Shown here: piece after piece, positions 19,897-28,836 of the stretch
Position numbering within the stretch: position 1 is the stretch's first letter
Layout: every line of letters begins with the position of its first letter
Notes under the pieces: model-generated
Told to the model about the DNA's origin: nothing
The model's input: only the letters and a program-made list of their open reading frames with translations
Databases searched by the model: none
NCBI RefSeq assembly: GCF_024346755.1
Contig: NZ_AP024862.1
Span: 868,001-932,000 of the forward strand
Direction: 5' to 3'
DNA: 64,000 nucleotides
Origin: Vibrio aerogenes
Lineage (GTDB): Bacteria > Pseudomonadota > Gammaproteobacteria > Enterobacterales > Vibrionaceae
Position numbers and translations under genes: made by a program

Positions 19897-19954
19897 CATA
19901 ATCAAGTACGACATTAAAATTTTTCTGATAACCAATAATCTGATAGCAAATAAC

Positions 19955-19988
19955 AGGATTGGTGTCTCAAATCAGAGACACCAATCCT
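19955..19988. terminator. Strong hairpin terminator
   Basis: AGGATTGGTGTCTC (19955-19968) and its 14-base complement (19975-19988) form a perfect stem with a 6-base loop. A tandem 15-base repeat GTTTTTCTGCTGAAT follows at 19993-20022. Confidence 0.8.
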
Positions 19989-20100
19989 CTACGTTTTTCT
20001 GCTGAATGTTTTTCTGCTGAATGGCTGAACCAGACAAATGCGCCCCTTCCTTGAAGCCAAATAACCCAAATAAAGTCAGCTAAACCAAACCTTTGGCTGT

Positions 20101-21084
20101 TCAGGCTGAGCGTACAATCAATTTTCTGGGAACCAGTTCAATACCGGGCTGATACCGTTTTGCTGTCGCATTCAATGCAGTTGCCAAAGCGCTATCGGCG
20201 ATCAACTCAAATTGCTGTGGCATAGAATTGATTTTAAGTGGCAGAAAATCAAGTAAGCGATTGTCACCAAACGTTGCCAGCTGAATCTGTCCCATCAGTT
20301 CAATGTTTTCAAGCAAAACATCCAGCACCCCTTCAAGTAAGGTATATGAAGTGACAACAACGGCATCAGGCACCGTTCCTTTTTCCACCCATTGCTGAAA
20401 AACGCGTCGTCCTTCACTCCGGTTAAAATGACGGCCATATCCTTGTATCACTTCAATATCTTTTGATTTAATCGCAGATTCGAAACCAAGCTGACGATCT
20501 TTAGAAATACTCAGCTCAGGCAGCGCACCTATTAATCCGACCGAAGTCACTGAGCCCTCTAAAACTGAATTAGTCAAATCATGTGCGGCGGTATAATCTT
20601 CACTCACAACACATGCAAAATATTCATCATCCAACGGGCGGTCAATCGCAATCACCGGTGTTCCCGTCTTTTGTAGCCGCATATAGTATTCACTGGCCTG
20701 GGGAATGGCGCTTGCCACAAACAGCGCATCAATTCGCCTGGCTACCAGAGCATTCACGACTGTTTTTTCAGTGTCAGGATTATCATCAGAACAAGCCATT
20801 AATATCTGATATCCGGCCTGTCTTGAATTTTGCTCCAGCAACTTGGATAAGCGGGCATAACTGGTATTTTCGAGATCAGGAATAATTAACCCGAAAGAGC
20901 GGCTGTTTCCGGCTCTTAGTGCCGAAGCGGTGTGATCCGGACGATAATCATATGCATTAACAACTTCCATCACTTTTTGCTGAGTCTTTTCACTAATACG
21001 GTATTTTTGCGCTTTCCCGTTGATGACATAACTCGCCGTCGTTTTAGATACACCAGCTAACTTCGCCACTTCATCCAGTGTCAT
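20101..21084 (-). CDS. fruR: LacI-family fructose repressor FruR/Cra
   Basis: The start at the ATG 21082-21084 is chosen because AGGG lies seven bases upstream and the protein then begins MTLDEVAKLAGVSKTTASYV, the exact N-terminus of FruR/Cra; an in-frame ATG at 21126 is less likely. The LacI-type HTH covers residues 1-60 and a sugar-binding domain 60-327 (GLIIPDLENTSYA; RIDALFVAS). FruR senses fructose 1-phosphate and represses the fru operon. It is divergent from fruBKA, and three matching palindromes lie between them. Length is about 327 residues, close to E. coli Cra (334). Confidence 0.93.
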   Translation of the reverse strand: MTLDEVAKLAGVSKTTASYVINGKAQKYRISEKTQQKVMEVVNAYDYRPDHTASALRAGNSRSFGLIIPDLENTSYARLSKLLEQNSRQAGYQILMACSDDNPDTEKTVVNALVARRIDALFVASAIPQASEYYMRLQKTGTPVIAIDRPLDDEYFACVVSEDYTAAHDLTNSVLEGSVTSVGLIGALPELSISKDRQLGFESAIKSKDIEVIQGYGRHFNRSEGRRVFQQWVEKGTVPDAVVVTSYTLLEGVLDVLLENIELMGQIQLATFGDNRLLDFLPLKINSMPQQFELIADSALATALNATAKRYQPGIELVPRKLIVRSA

Positions 21085-21158
21085 ATTATTGCCCTTTTTA
21101 ATGTGCGTCGGTTCAAAGAAATACACATTTTGCTCTACAGTGAAGTTGCATTATATGC

Positions 21159-21170
21159 TGAATCGATTCA
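21159..21170. promoter_or_regulatory. FruR operator, site 1
   Basis: TGAATCGATTCA is a perfect 12-bp palindrome, extended as GCTGAATCGATTCAC. It matches the FruR/Cra core and lies 75 bp upstream of fruR. Confidence 0.82.
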
Positions 21171-21178
21171 CTATAAAA

Positions 21179-21194
21179 GCTGAAATGATTCAGC
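21179..21194. promoter_or_regulatory. FruR operator, site 2
   Basis: GCTGAAATGATTCAGC is a palindrome with GCTGAA/TTCAGC arms, nine bases past site 1. Confidence 0.78.
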
Positions 21195-21299
21195 AGAATG
21201 TCAAATAATGGCAAAACATATATTTATGAGCTATTCATTATTTATCTTCATATTTTATGAATTTTGAAGACATTTTGCTGAGTTTTTTTCAATCACAAA

Positions 21300-21313
21300 C
21301 TGAAACGATTCAG
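21300..21313. promoter_or_regulatory. FruR operator, site 3
   Basis: CTGAAACGATTCAG has the same arms and lies about 100 bp upstream of fruB, placed to repress the fruBKA promoter. Confidence 0.82.
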
Positions 21314-21414
21314 CATCACAGGACACATCACTTAGACTGTCAGGTTTCCTTTAGAAAACAACAGCCTGTGTCCGGATAATAAATTAAGCCATTTTTATGG
21401 CAAAGGGGCTAAAT

Positions 21415-22551
21415 ATGTTGCAACTAACTCCTAATGACATTCAACTAGGACAATCCCAACCAAATAAACAAGAAGCCATTCGGGCAATAGCCACGCACCT
21501 GAATACGAAAGGTCTGGTTGATGCCGGCTATGTAGAAGGAATGCTAAGCCGCGAAGCCCAGAACTCAACTTTTCTGGGTAACGGTATCGCGATTCCTCAC
21601 GGCACAACAGATACCCGCTCTCTGGTCAAAGAGACAGGCGTTGCAATCCATCATTTCCCTGAAGGAGTCGACTGGGGTGATGGTAATACCGTCTACGTTG
21701 CAATTGGTATTGCAGCAAAATCCGATGAGCATTTGGGCATTCTGAAACAACTGACCAAAGTTTTATCTGCTGATGGCGTCGAACAAAACCTGAAGCAAGC
21801 TAAACAGGCAACAGACATCATTGCATTACTGAACGGTGATGTTCAGCTGGAAGCTGATTTCGATGAGTCACTGATTCAGCTCAACTTCCCGGCAACTGAA
21901 ATAGCACCGCTACTGGCTGTTGCTGCCGGTCTGCTGAAAAACAAAGCATGCGTTCAAAGTGAATTTGTCACTGATATTGTTGCCAAAGAAGCGACACATA
22001 TTGGTCAGGGTTTATGGCTTGCAGGCAGCCAAACTGCGGTTTCCCGGACTGGATTAGCATTTATCACTGCTGAGGAAAGTTTCAACCATCAGGGACAACC
22101 GGTGAAGGGATTAATCGTCGTTGCAGCATGCAACAAATCTCACCAGCCATTGATGACTAAACTGTCTGAATTCGTATTGAACCAACAACAGGCAAACCTG
22201 CTGTCAGCAGATAAAAATGGTGTACTGGCTCAGTTCGGTCTGGCTGAAGAAACTGCACCTTCAGACGCTGCAGGTGTCGTAAAAGCCATATTCAAAGTAA
22301 AAAATCCACATGGGTTACATGCCCGTCCTGGCGCAATGTTAGTTGCTGAAGCCAAAAAATTCGATGCAACAATCAAGATTGCGAATCTGGACGGTGACGG
22401 TAAAGCTGTCAATGCGAAAAGTCTGATGAAAGTCATTGCTCTGGGCGTGAAATGTGGTCACCAGCTTGAATTCACGGCCGAAGGTGCAGATGCAGCACAG
22501 GCTGTTGAAGCAATTGGGGCTGCTATTGAAGCCGGTCTGGGTGAAAGCTAA
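21415..22551 (+). CDS. fruB: Fructose PTS diphosphoryl transfer protein FruB (EIIA-HPr)
   Basis: The ATG at 21415 follows AAAGGGG and gives the family N-terminus MLQLTPNDIQLGQ; another ATG lies 18 bases earlier. EIIA-Fru covers about 1-145 with phospho-His62 in GNGIAIPHGTTD. A linker domain follows (about 150-285), and an FPr/HPr domain covers about 290-378 with His302 in GLHARPG. The protein passes phosphate from enzyme I to FruA. It is the first gene of fruBKA; fruK follows after 11 bases. Regulation is by FruR through the three operators upstream. Confidence 0.95.
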   Translation: MLQLTPNDIQLGQSQPNKQEAIRAIATHLNTKGLVDAGYVEGMLSREAQNSTFLGNGIAIPHGTTDTRSLVKETGVAIHHFPEGVDWGDGNTVYVAIGIAAKSDEHLGILKQLTKVLSADGVEQNLKQAKQATDIIALLNGDVQLEADFDESLIQLNFPATEIAPLLAVAAGLLKNKACVQSEFVTDIVAKEATHIGQGLWLAGSQTAVSRTGLAFITAEESFNHQGQPVKGLIVVAACNKSHQPLMTKLSEFVLNQQQANLLSADKNGVLAQFGLAEETAPSDAAGVVKAIFKVKNPHGLHARPGAMLVAEAKKFDATIKIANLDGDGKAVNAKSLMKVIALGVKCGHQLEFTAEGADAAQAVEAIGAAIEAGLGES

Positions 22552-22562
22552 GGAGCATCAGG

Positions 22563-23516
22563 ATGACGAAGAAAGTAGTCACAATCACGCTCAATCCTGC
22601 CCTTGATTTAACCGGCAGCCTTGACACTCTCAATCAGGGCTCTGTGAGTCTGGTCCGCGAAGGATCGCTACATGCAGCCGGAAAAGGCGTCAACGTTGCT
22701 CAGGTGCTGAGTGATTTAGGTGCTGAAGTGACAGTCACGGGCTTTTTAGGCCAGGAAAATCAGGATGTCTTTTGCCAACTCTTTGAAACTATCGGCGCAA
22801 AGGATGAATTCATCCGCGTTGCTGGTGCAACCAGAATTAATGTCAAACTGGTTGAATCTTCAGGGGATGTCAGTGATATCAATTTTCCGGGTGTAGAAGT
22901 TTCATCAGAAGCGATTGCAGCTTTTGAAAAAACGCTGTTCAGGCTGGCCGGAGATCACGAATATTTCGTCCTTGCCGGCAGCCTGCCGAAAGGCGTTTCA
23001 CCCCAGCAATGTGCTGGCTGGATAAAGCAACTCCATCAACTGGGTAAAAAAGTTTTGTTTGACAGCAGCAGAGATGCGCTGGCCGCTGGTCTCGATGCAC
23101 ATCCATGGCTAATCAAACCAAATGATGAAGAACTTTCTCACTTTGTTGGTCAAACACTAAGCACAGTATCTGAGTGCCAGAGTGCAGCATCGGAGCTCGC
23201 TTCGAGACAGATTGAAAATATCGTGGTGTCGATGGGTGCAGATGGTGTGATGTGGCTTCATAACAATGAATGGCTGCATGCTAAACCACCCCGTATGGAA
23301 GTTATCAGTACGGTTGGTGCAGGAGATACACTGGTTGCCGGTTTGTGCTGGGGCCACATGCAGGAAATGAAAAAACAGGAACTGCTTACATTTGCAACTG
23401 CTTTATCTGCACTCGCGGTAACGCAGGTCGGTGTCGGCGTTCCGGACAGAAATGAATTAGCAACCCTACAACAGAAAATCCAATTACAACCGTATAGCCC
23501 TCAGGCTAGTAATTAA
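22563..23516 (+). CDS. fruK: 1-phosphofructokinase FruK
   Basis: This 317-residue PfkB-family kinase converts fructose 1-phosphate to fructose 1,6-bisphosphate. Visible signatures are TLNPALDLTG at the N-terminus, GKGVNVAQVLSDLG (sugar-binding loop), and the catalytic PfkB motif STVGAGDTLVAGL near residue 250 with the Asp base. AGGAGCATCAGG precedes the ATG. It lies between fruB and fruA with gaps of 11 and 17 bases. Length matches E. coli FruK. Confidence 0.95.
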   Translation: MTKKVVTITLNPALDLTGSLDTLNQGSVSLVREGSLHAAGKGVNVAQVLSDLGAEVTVTGFLGQENQDVFCQLFETIGAKDEFIRVAGATRINVKLVESSGDVSDINFPGVEVSSEAIAAFEKTLFRLAGDHEYFVLAGSLPKGVSPQQCAGWIKQLHQLGKKVLFDSSRDALAAGLDAHPWLIKPNDEELSHFVGQTLSTVSECQSAASELASRQIENIVVSMGADGVMWLHNNEWLHAKPPRMEVISTVGAGDTLVAGLCWGHMQEMKKQELLTFATALSALAVTQVGVGVPDRNELATLQQKIQLQPYSPQASN

Positions 23517-23533
23517 GGACAAAGGTCGTAACT

Positions 23534-25267
23534 ATGAAAATTGCCATTATTACCGCATGCCCAAGCGGCGTTGCAAATAGCGTTCTCGCTGCCGGTCTGT
23601 TAGAACAGGCGGCAAAATCCTTGAACTGGTCAGCAACTGTTGAATGTCACTCTTCTGTTGTTGATGGCTACACGCTCACTGACAATGATATTGCTGAAGC
23701 AGATGCCGTGGTGATTGCTGCAAACTGCCCGGTTGATACCTCCCGTTTTGTCGGCAAAAAAGTATATCAAAGCAATATTTCAGAATGTACAGCTTCCCCT
23801 GCTGATTACCTGAAATCTGCGGCAGAAAAAGCTCAGCCGCTGTCTCAGGATCAGGTGACTACAGCAGCACCGGCAGCGACTGCACCTTCCTCCGGCGCTC
23901 AGAAAATTGTGGCAATCACAGCCTGCCCGACGGGTGTTGCGCATACCTTTATGGCTGCGGAAGCACTGGAAGATACAGCGAAAAAACTGGGCCATGAAAT
24001 CAAAGTTGAAACCCGGGGTTCCGTTGGTGCGAAAAACCAGCTGACAGCAGAAGAAATTGCAGCCGCTGATCTGGTTATTATCGCAGCGGATATTGATGTA
24101 CCTCTGGATCGCTTCAATGGTAAAAAGCTGTATAAGACCAAAACAGGCCCGGCTTTGAAGAAAACTCAGGAAGAGATTGAAAAAGCTTTCGCACAAGCAA
24201 CTGTCTACGCAGCTCAGGGTGGGGATTCAGCACAACCTGCAACAGAAGAGAAAAAAGGCGTCTATAAACATCTGATGACCGGTGTTTCTCACATGCTGCC
24301 GGTTGTGGTTGCCGGTGGTTTAATCATCGCACTGTCTTTCGTCTTTGGTATCGAAGCCTTTAAAGAAGAAGGCACGATGGCAGCGGCATTAATGAAGATT
24401 GGTGGTGGTTCAGCCTTCGCATTAATGATTCCTGTACTGGCTGGTTATATTGCCTTCTCGATTGCTGACCGTCCGGGGCTGGCACCAGGTCTGGTCGGTG
24501 GTATGCTGGCGAGTTCTATCGGTTCTGGTTTCCTTGGTGGTATCGCTGCCGGTTTCATTGCCGGTTACTCTGCAAAACTTATTGCCGATAAAGTACAGCT
24601 GCCACAGTCCATGGAAGCCCTGAAACCTATCCTGATCATTCCGTTTATTGCAACCCTGTTTACCGGTCTGGTCATGATCTACATTGTGGGCGAACCTGTT
24701 GCTTCAGTGATGAGTGCAATGACTGACTTCCTGAACAGCATGGGCTCTGCAAACGCGATTCTGCTGGGTATTATCCTTGGCGCAATGATGTGTTTCGATC
24801 TGGGTGGTCCGGTGAACAAAGCAGCTTACACATTTGGCGTGGGTCTGCTTGCCTCTCAACAGTATCTGCCAATGGCTGCAATCATGGCTGCGGGTATGGT
24901 TCCTGCCCTGGGTATGGGCCTAGCAACCTTCATTGCGAAAGACAAATTCGATAACAGTGAACGTGAAGCCGGTAAAGCATCCTTTGTGCTGGGTCTGTGC
25001 TTTATCTCTGAAGGTGCAATTCCTTTTGCGGCAAGAGATCCAATGCGTGTGATTCCATCATGTATGGTTGGTGGCGCAATCACAGGTGCATTGTCAATGC
25101 TGTTCGGTGCGAAGCTGATGGCACCTCACGGCGGTCTGTTTGTTCTGTTCATCCCGAATGCAATTTCACCAGTCCTGATGTATCTGGTTGCAATTGCTGT
25201 GGGTACAGCAGTCACAGGCTTTGGTTACGCCCTGTTTAAGCCTCGCGCAGAAAAAGCAGCAGCATAA
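23534..25267 (+). CDS. fruA: Fructose PTS permease FruA (EIIB'BC)
   Basis: This 577-residue membrane permease has a degenerate IIB' domain (1-100, with ITACPSGVANS at residue 7), an active IIB domain (about 122-220) with the phospho-cysteine Cys131 in ITACPTGVAHTF, and a IIC domain from about residue 240 with around nine membrane helices (VVAGGLIIALSFVFG; GGPVNKAAYTFG; PEGAIPFA as SEGAIPFAARDP). It phosphorylates fructose at C1 during uptake. It is the last gene of fruBKA, followed by a terminator. Confidence 0.95.
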   Translation: MKIAIITACPSGVANSVLAAGLLEQAAKSLNWSATVECHSSVVDGYTLTDNDIAEADAVVIAANCPVDTSRFVGKKVYQSNISECTASPADYLKSAAEKAQPLSQDQVTTAAPAATAPSSGAQKIVAITACPTGVAHTFMAAEALEDTAKKLGHEIKVETRGSVGAKNQLTAEEIAAADLVIIAADIDVPLDRFNGKKLYKTKTGPALKKTQEEIEKAFAQATVYAAQGGDSAQPATEEKKGVYKHLMTGVSHMLPVVVAGGLIIALSFVFGIEAFKEEGTMAAALMKIGGGSAFALMIPVLAGYIAFSIADRPGLAPGLVGGMLASSIGSGFLGGIAAGFIAGYSAKLIADKVQLPQSMEALKPILIIPFIATLFTGLVMIYIVGEPVASVMSAMTDFLNSMGSANAILLGIILGAMMCFDLGGPVNKAAYTFGVGLLASQQYLPMAAIMAAGMVPALGMGLATFIAKDKFDNSEREAGKASFVLGLCFISEGAIPFAARDPMRVIPSCMVGGAITGALSMLFGAKLMAPHGGLFVLFIPNAISPVLMYLVAIAVGTAVTGFGYALFKPRAEKAAA

Positions 25268-25305
25268 GCCCTGTTAATGAGGTCTGTCATTGATGGGCCT
25301 CATTT

Positions 25306-25333
25306 GCCAGTGTTTACCCCCACTGGCTTTTTT
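25306..25333 (+). terminator. Terminator of fruBKA
   Basis: GCCAGTG (25306-25312) pairs with CACTGGC (25321-25327), followed by TTTTTT. Confidence 0.82.
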
Positions 25334-25362
25334 ATTTGAACAACACCCCCAGGCCATGATTT

Positions 25363-25513
25363 ATACCAATCTGGAAAATAAACTGATCATCTGGATGTGT
25401 CTGGTGGAGCAAACATACAAGGGCATGAATGCCCTTGTTGAAGCGCCCATGGATGGCTTGAGCGGTTTGCGGAACCAGATATATCCGGATCAGAAAATGA
25501 CTTAGAATGGTAT
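25363..25513. repeat. 151-bp palindromic dispersed repeat, copy 2
   Basis: This is the second copy of the element at 7684-7834, same orientation, same length, six base changes. It is inserted between two terminators at the end of the fru operon. The internal hairpin and ATACCA/TGGTAT ends are conserved. Confidence 0.8.
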
Positions 25514-25543
25514 TAAAAAGCCATGATTTAGAAAACCCTGAAT

Positions 25544-25576
25544 AAGAAAAGCCGGACAGATAATCCGGCTTTTCTT
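25544..25576. terminator. Bidirectional terminator
   Basis: AAGAAAAGCCGGA (25544-25556) and TCCGGCTTTTCTT (25564-25576) form a perfect 13-bp stem between convergent units. Confidence 0.85.
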
Positions 25577-25637
25577 ATTTTCACTTCAGGCAGACTGTTA
25601 TTCCCCGTGACAAAATGCAAGCGGGGATGACCTGCTT

Positions 25638-26429
25638 CTACTGTTCAGTCTCCGGAATCTCCGGCTTTGGCTGAACATAACGACGCCCCTGATCCACAAC
25701 AGCATTATCTTTCAGGAAATTACGGCCAATTGTCACTGGTGATACACGCTGTTCATGGTAGAGTTTAAACTCAACCGGCTCCTTCACTTCCCCGATTTCG
25801 ATCCAGCTGATAATCACAGGAATACGCTCCACTGAGCGATCAGCTTTCTCCTTTATCCAGTAATTCACCGGCAAACTCATTGCCGCTTGTGGCTTTTTCG
25901 GCAACAAATGGAAAGTGACCCACTGCTGTCCATTGCGTTTGAAATAATGAACTTCCGCAGCATAAATCGAAGATAACTGCTGATCTGTCGCCATATTGGC
26001 TTTCAGGGGCAAATCAATGCCCGGAAGCCATATCCACTCAGTCTGTCCCAGAAGTAACCGCCCGTCTCCCATCATTGTATAGTGGGGTATTTCTTTCTTA
26101 TGCTGTTGCTTTAACTGGGGTTGCTTGCGGGGTTGCGGTTTTATTTCTGGCTGAACAAAATCCGGTATTGCTTCTTGAAGGGTGGCTTGTTCCTGCGTGA
26201 CTGATCGATGATGAACTGATTGATCAATAGCAGCGCCATGGGGAGGCGCTGTCCGTTGAATCAGCGGCTGGCTCTCCTCCAGAAGCTGAGGATGCACAAT
26301 TTCTTGTGTTCCTCCCGGAGGAAGCGTCAGGCTATCCAGCCTGGTATGATGCACAGGTACAGTTGAGCTACAGGCTGCCAACCCACCAGCCAATACCAGA
26401 GGAACACTACGCTTCCATTGTCGTATCAT
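25638..26429 (-). CDS. Lipoprotein with degenerate retropepsin-like (RimK-associated protease) domain
   Basis: This 263-residue protein has a lipobox, GGLAAC, with Cys20. Residues 25-115 are a low-complexity Pro/Gln/Lys linker. Residues 122-255 align by eye with the PF05618 family ('ATP-dependent zinc protease', really a retropepsin-like fold): GQTEWIWLPGIDLPLKANM, then ATDQQLSSIYA where active members have DTGAxTSSLxA, and GRNFLKDNAVVDQGRRYV at the end. The catalytic Asp and Gly of DTG are replaced (Ala147, Asp149), so it is probably inactive. It lies downstream of the aminotransferase gene on the same strand, 12 bases from its stop. A periplasmic binding or scaffold role is possible; no function is proved. 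Confidence 0.72.
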   Translation of the reverse strand: MIRQWKRSVPLVLAGGLAACSSTVPVHHTRLDSLTLPPGGTQEIVHPQLLEESQPLIQRTAPPHGAAIDQSVHHRSVTQEQATLQEAIPDFVQPEIKPQPRKQPQLKQQHKKEIPHYTMMGDGRLLLGQTEWIWLPGIDLPLKANMATDQQLSSIYAAEVHYFKRNGQQWVTFHLLPKKPQAAMSLPVNYWIKEKADRSVERIPVIISWIEIGEVKEPVEFKLYHEQRVSPVTIGRNFLKDNAVVDQGRRYVQPKPEIPETEQ

Positions 26430-26441
26430 TCAGTCACCAGT

Positions 26442-27638
26442 TTATATTTTTTGATTCGCAACCTGAGCAATTGCCTTCGCGACATAGGAAATATCGGATT
26501 CACTCAACCCGGCAATATTAATCCGGCCATCGTTCACACCATAGATACCATAGTCATTTCTCAGTTGACCCATTTGCAACGCTGAAAAGCCGATTACGGT
26601 AAACATTCCCTTATGAGATTCAATAAAATCAAACGCTTGAGTGCCCTGCTCATCTCTTAATGTTTTACACAACATTTGTCGCAGATTCAATAAACGCTGC
26701 TGCATTTCTGCCAGTTCCTGATGCCAGGACTGTTTCAAATCCGGGTCCTGAAGCACAGTGCGCACCAAAGCCGCGCCGTGATCTGGTGGCATTGTGTACG
26801 TTGCCCGGGCAAGTGTCAGGATTTTTCCTTTGGCATTCGTTGCATCAGACGCATTCTTCCCGATCACAATGGCAGCACCGGTCCGCTCCCGGTAAAGACC
26901 AAAATTTTTCGAGCAGGATGACGTAATCATCATCTCTTCAACCCGTTCAGCCATCCAGCGCAGACCTTTTACATCTTCTTCAAGGCCATCACCAAAGCCC
27001 TGGTAAGCAAGGTCCACAAATGGAGTGAAGCCATTCTTCTGAGCCAGCTCCGTCACTGCCTGCCATGCAGCAAAATCAATATCTGCGCCCGTAGGATTGT
27101 GACAACATCCATGCAGTAAAACAATATCCTCAGATCCCGCTTTTGACAAATCGTCAAGCATACGCGGGATATCGACACGCTTGGTTTCCCGGCAGAAATA
27201 CTGATACTGTTTCACTTTCAGCCCCGCGGCTTCCATCACCGGACGATGATTGACATAGCTGGGGTCACTCAACCAAACGGTCGAGCCCGGCTGTGCGGTA
27301 TGAATCAGATCGCCCAGCATTCGCAAAGCACCACTGGCACCTGGTGTTTGTACTGCCACAAGTCTGTCAGAGACAGGCGTCGCTTCGCCAAGCACCAGTC
27401 TGGCAATACATTGATTGAAAACCTCATCCCCGGCCAGCCCGACATAGGATTTGGTGGTCTGTGTTTCCATCAGACGGGATTCTGCAGAACGGATCGCACG
27501 CATGATCGGCGTCTGCCCCTGATTATTACGATATACACCAATACCAAGATCGACTTTATCCGGACGGTTGTCCTCACGGAATGCAGAAGAAAGAGAGAGA
27601 ATAGGATCCAGAACCGGATCCGGAAGATGAGAAAACAT
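26442..27638 (-). CDS. Aromatic/aspartate aminotransferase (class I, TyrB/AspC-like)
   Basis: This PLP-dependent aminotransferase of about 398 residues moves amino groups between aromatic amino acids or aspartate and 2-oxoglutarate. Motifs: VDLGIGVYRNNQGQTPI at the N-terminus, HGCCHNPTGAD (cofactor pocket Asn), FVDLAYQGFGDGLEED, and SSCSKNFGLYRERTG, which carries the Schiff-base Lys and substrate-binding Arg. The ATG at 27636-27638 is taken as the start; an in-frame GTG nine bases upstream is too close to AGAGG. The gene precedes the lipoprotein by 12 bases. AspC and TyrB cannot be told apart with confidence here. Confidence 0.9.
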   Translation of the reverse strand: MFSHLPDPVLDPILSLSSAFREDNRPDKVDLGIGVYRNNQGQTPIMRAIRSAESRLMETQTTKSYVGLAGDEVFNQCIARLVLGEATPVSDRLVAVQTPGASGALRMLGDLIHTAQPGSTVWLSDPSYVNHRPVMEAAGLKVKQYQYFCRETKRVDIPRMLDDLSKAGSEDIVLLHGCCHNPTGADIDFAAWQAVTELAQKNGFTPFVDLAYQGFGDGLEEDVKGLRWMAERVEEMMITSSCSKNFGLYRERTGAAIVIGKNASDATNAKGKILTLARATYTMPPDHGAALVRTVLQDPDLKQSWHQELAEMQQRLLNLRQMLCKTLRDEQGTQAFDFIESHKGMFTVIGFSALQMGQLRNDYGIYGVNDGRINIAGLSESDISYVAKAIAQVANQKI

Positions 27639-27799
27639 GGGACACACAACCTCTGATTACTTATCACTGAATTCTCAAGTAAACACCAGATTTTAAAAAA
27701 CCAAAAGTATTTTTTGTTGTCAGCGCTCAGGTAACCACTCCCCTGCGCTGTTTTGCAAGTCATCTGCGACTGCATTGTATGACGCCGGGCCGACTCATT

Positions 27800-27845
27800 C
27801 CGGCAGATGCGATCATTGATTTCCCCCTTTGATGGCATCTGCCGG
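27800..27845 (-). terminator. Hairpin downstream of the outer-membrane barrel gene
   Basis: CCGGCAGATGC (27800-27810) and GCATCTGCCGG (27835-27845) form an 11-bp stem with a 24-base loop. No clear T tract follows, so it may be a structured spacer instead. Confidence 0.45.
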
Positions 27846-27921
27846 TCATTTCAATTCCCCGGGTTTGCGTCAGTTGTCTTCTGCCGTCTTCACCCTTGAA
27901 TCTGTGGGAACAGCGTTGTAA

Positions 27922-28836
27922 TTACTTGACATGAATGCCTATCAGCACCTGCATTTCATTATTGCTGGTATCATTGTAAGCCGTCACGTTGTTCACACTG
28001 TTGTATTCCCAGTCAACCACTTCATATGAGACTTTCGCATGGAATGAAACATGCTCATTAAAGCTCTCTTTAAAGTGAAGCGCGGGTTCAATATGAGCAC
28101 TTACCCATGTATATTCAGAATCGGGCGTATAATATGCCTCAATATAGTTCTCTATTTTAAAGGTGAAGCCAGCGCCAAGCGGTAACGAGTAGGTCAGATA
28201 GTTTTCAGTACCGGCCTGATAGTCGTACTCATCTTCAGCCTTGTCGTAATAATTTAAGTTGTACAATGCCAGACTTAAGTTCCAGGAGTCTGATAAATCA
28301 CCGGAGAGATAAAAGTTTGTTTCCCAGCCGCTGATATCTTGCAGGCTGTTTTCATCAACAGTCCCCACCTGAGTCCATAGCTCAATGCCAAAGTCCATTT
28401 CTTTGCCAAACAGAGAAACTGTTTTATCCAGAAAAGGAGAAAAAATATACTGCCCCTGGTTCCAGCCTTTGTTGCTATTGCCGTGTTCCCATCTGGCATC
28501 GTACCGGTAAATATAATTCAGGGTCACATCATACCCGGCAAGCTCACCAACTTTTTGTCCAATGCCAAATTCTGTATCCCAGCCGTCCTGATTTGCTGAA
28601 TCGTTGTTATCAAAATAATCTTTATCCACATCAAACCAGAATCTGTAATCATCGTTGATCGTGTAAGAGCCCTTGCCAAGAGTCCATTCCGTATGTGCTG
28701 AACCATCTCTGAATTCACGCTGCTGAACTTCACTGGTCAATGATTTCAATTCTCCTGAGACGGCTCCCATACTCACAAGTGATAAACCAATCCATGTTGC
28801 TATTACACGTTTTTTTATTTCCATATTTCTATTCAT
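27922..28836 (-). CDS. Outer-membrane beta-barrel protein, OmpG/KdgM-like
   Basis: This protein of about 304 residues starts at 28836, or more tidily at the ATG 28822-28824 (MEIKKRVIATWIG). The signal peptide ends near VSG. The mature part is rich in Tyr, Trp, Asp and Asn with alternating beta strands (VTLNYIYRYDARWEHG; WNLSLALYNLNYYDKA; TFKIENYIEAYYTP) and ends in a strand-like VLIGIHVK. The size and composition fit monomeric porins such as OmpG (14 strands) or oligogalacturonate porins of the KdgM group. A link with pectin use is attractive because a pectate lyase is in the window, but no shared operator was found. Confidence 0.65.
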   Translation of the reverse strand: MNRNMEIKKRVIATWIGLSLVSMGAVSGELKSLTSEVQQREFRDGSAHTEWTLGKGSYTINDDYRFWFDVDKDYFDNNDSANQDGWDTEFGIGQKVGELAGYDVTLNYIYRYDARWEHGNSNKGWNQGQYIFSPFLDKTVSLFGKEMDFGIELWTQVGTVDENSLQDISGWETNFYLSGDLSDSWNLSLALYNLNYYDKAEDEYDYQAGTENYLTYSLPLGAGFTFKIENYIEAYYTPDSEYTWVSAHIEPALHFKESFNEHVSFHAKVSYEVVDWEYNSVNNVTAYNDTSNNEMQVLIGIHVK

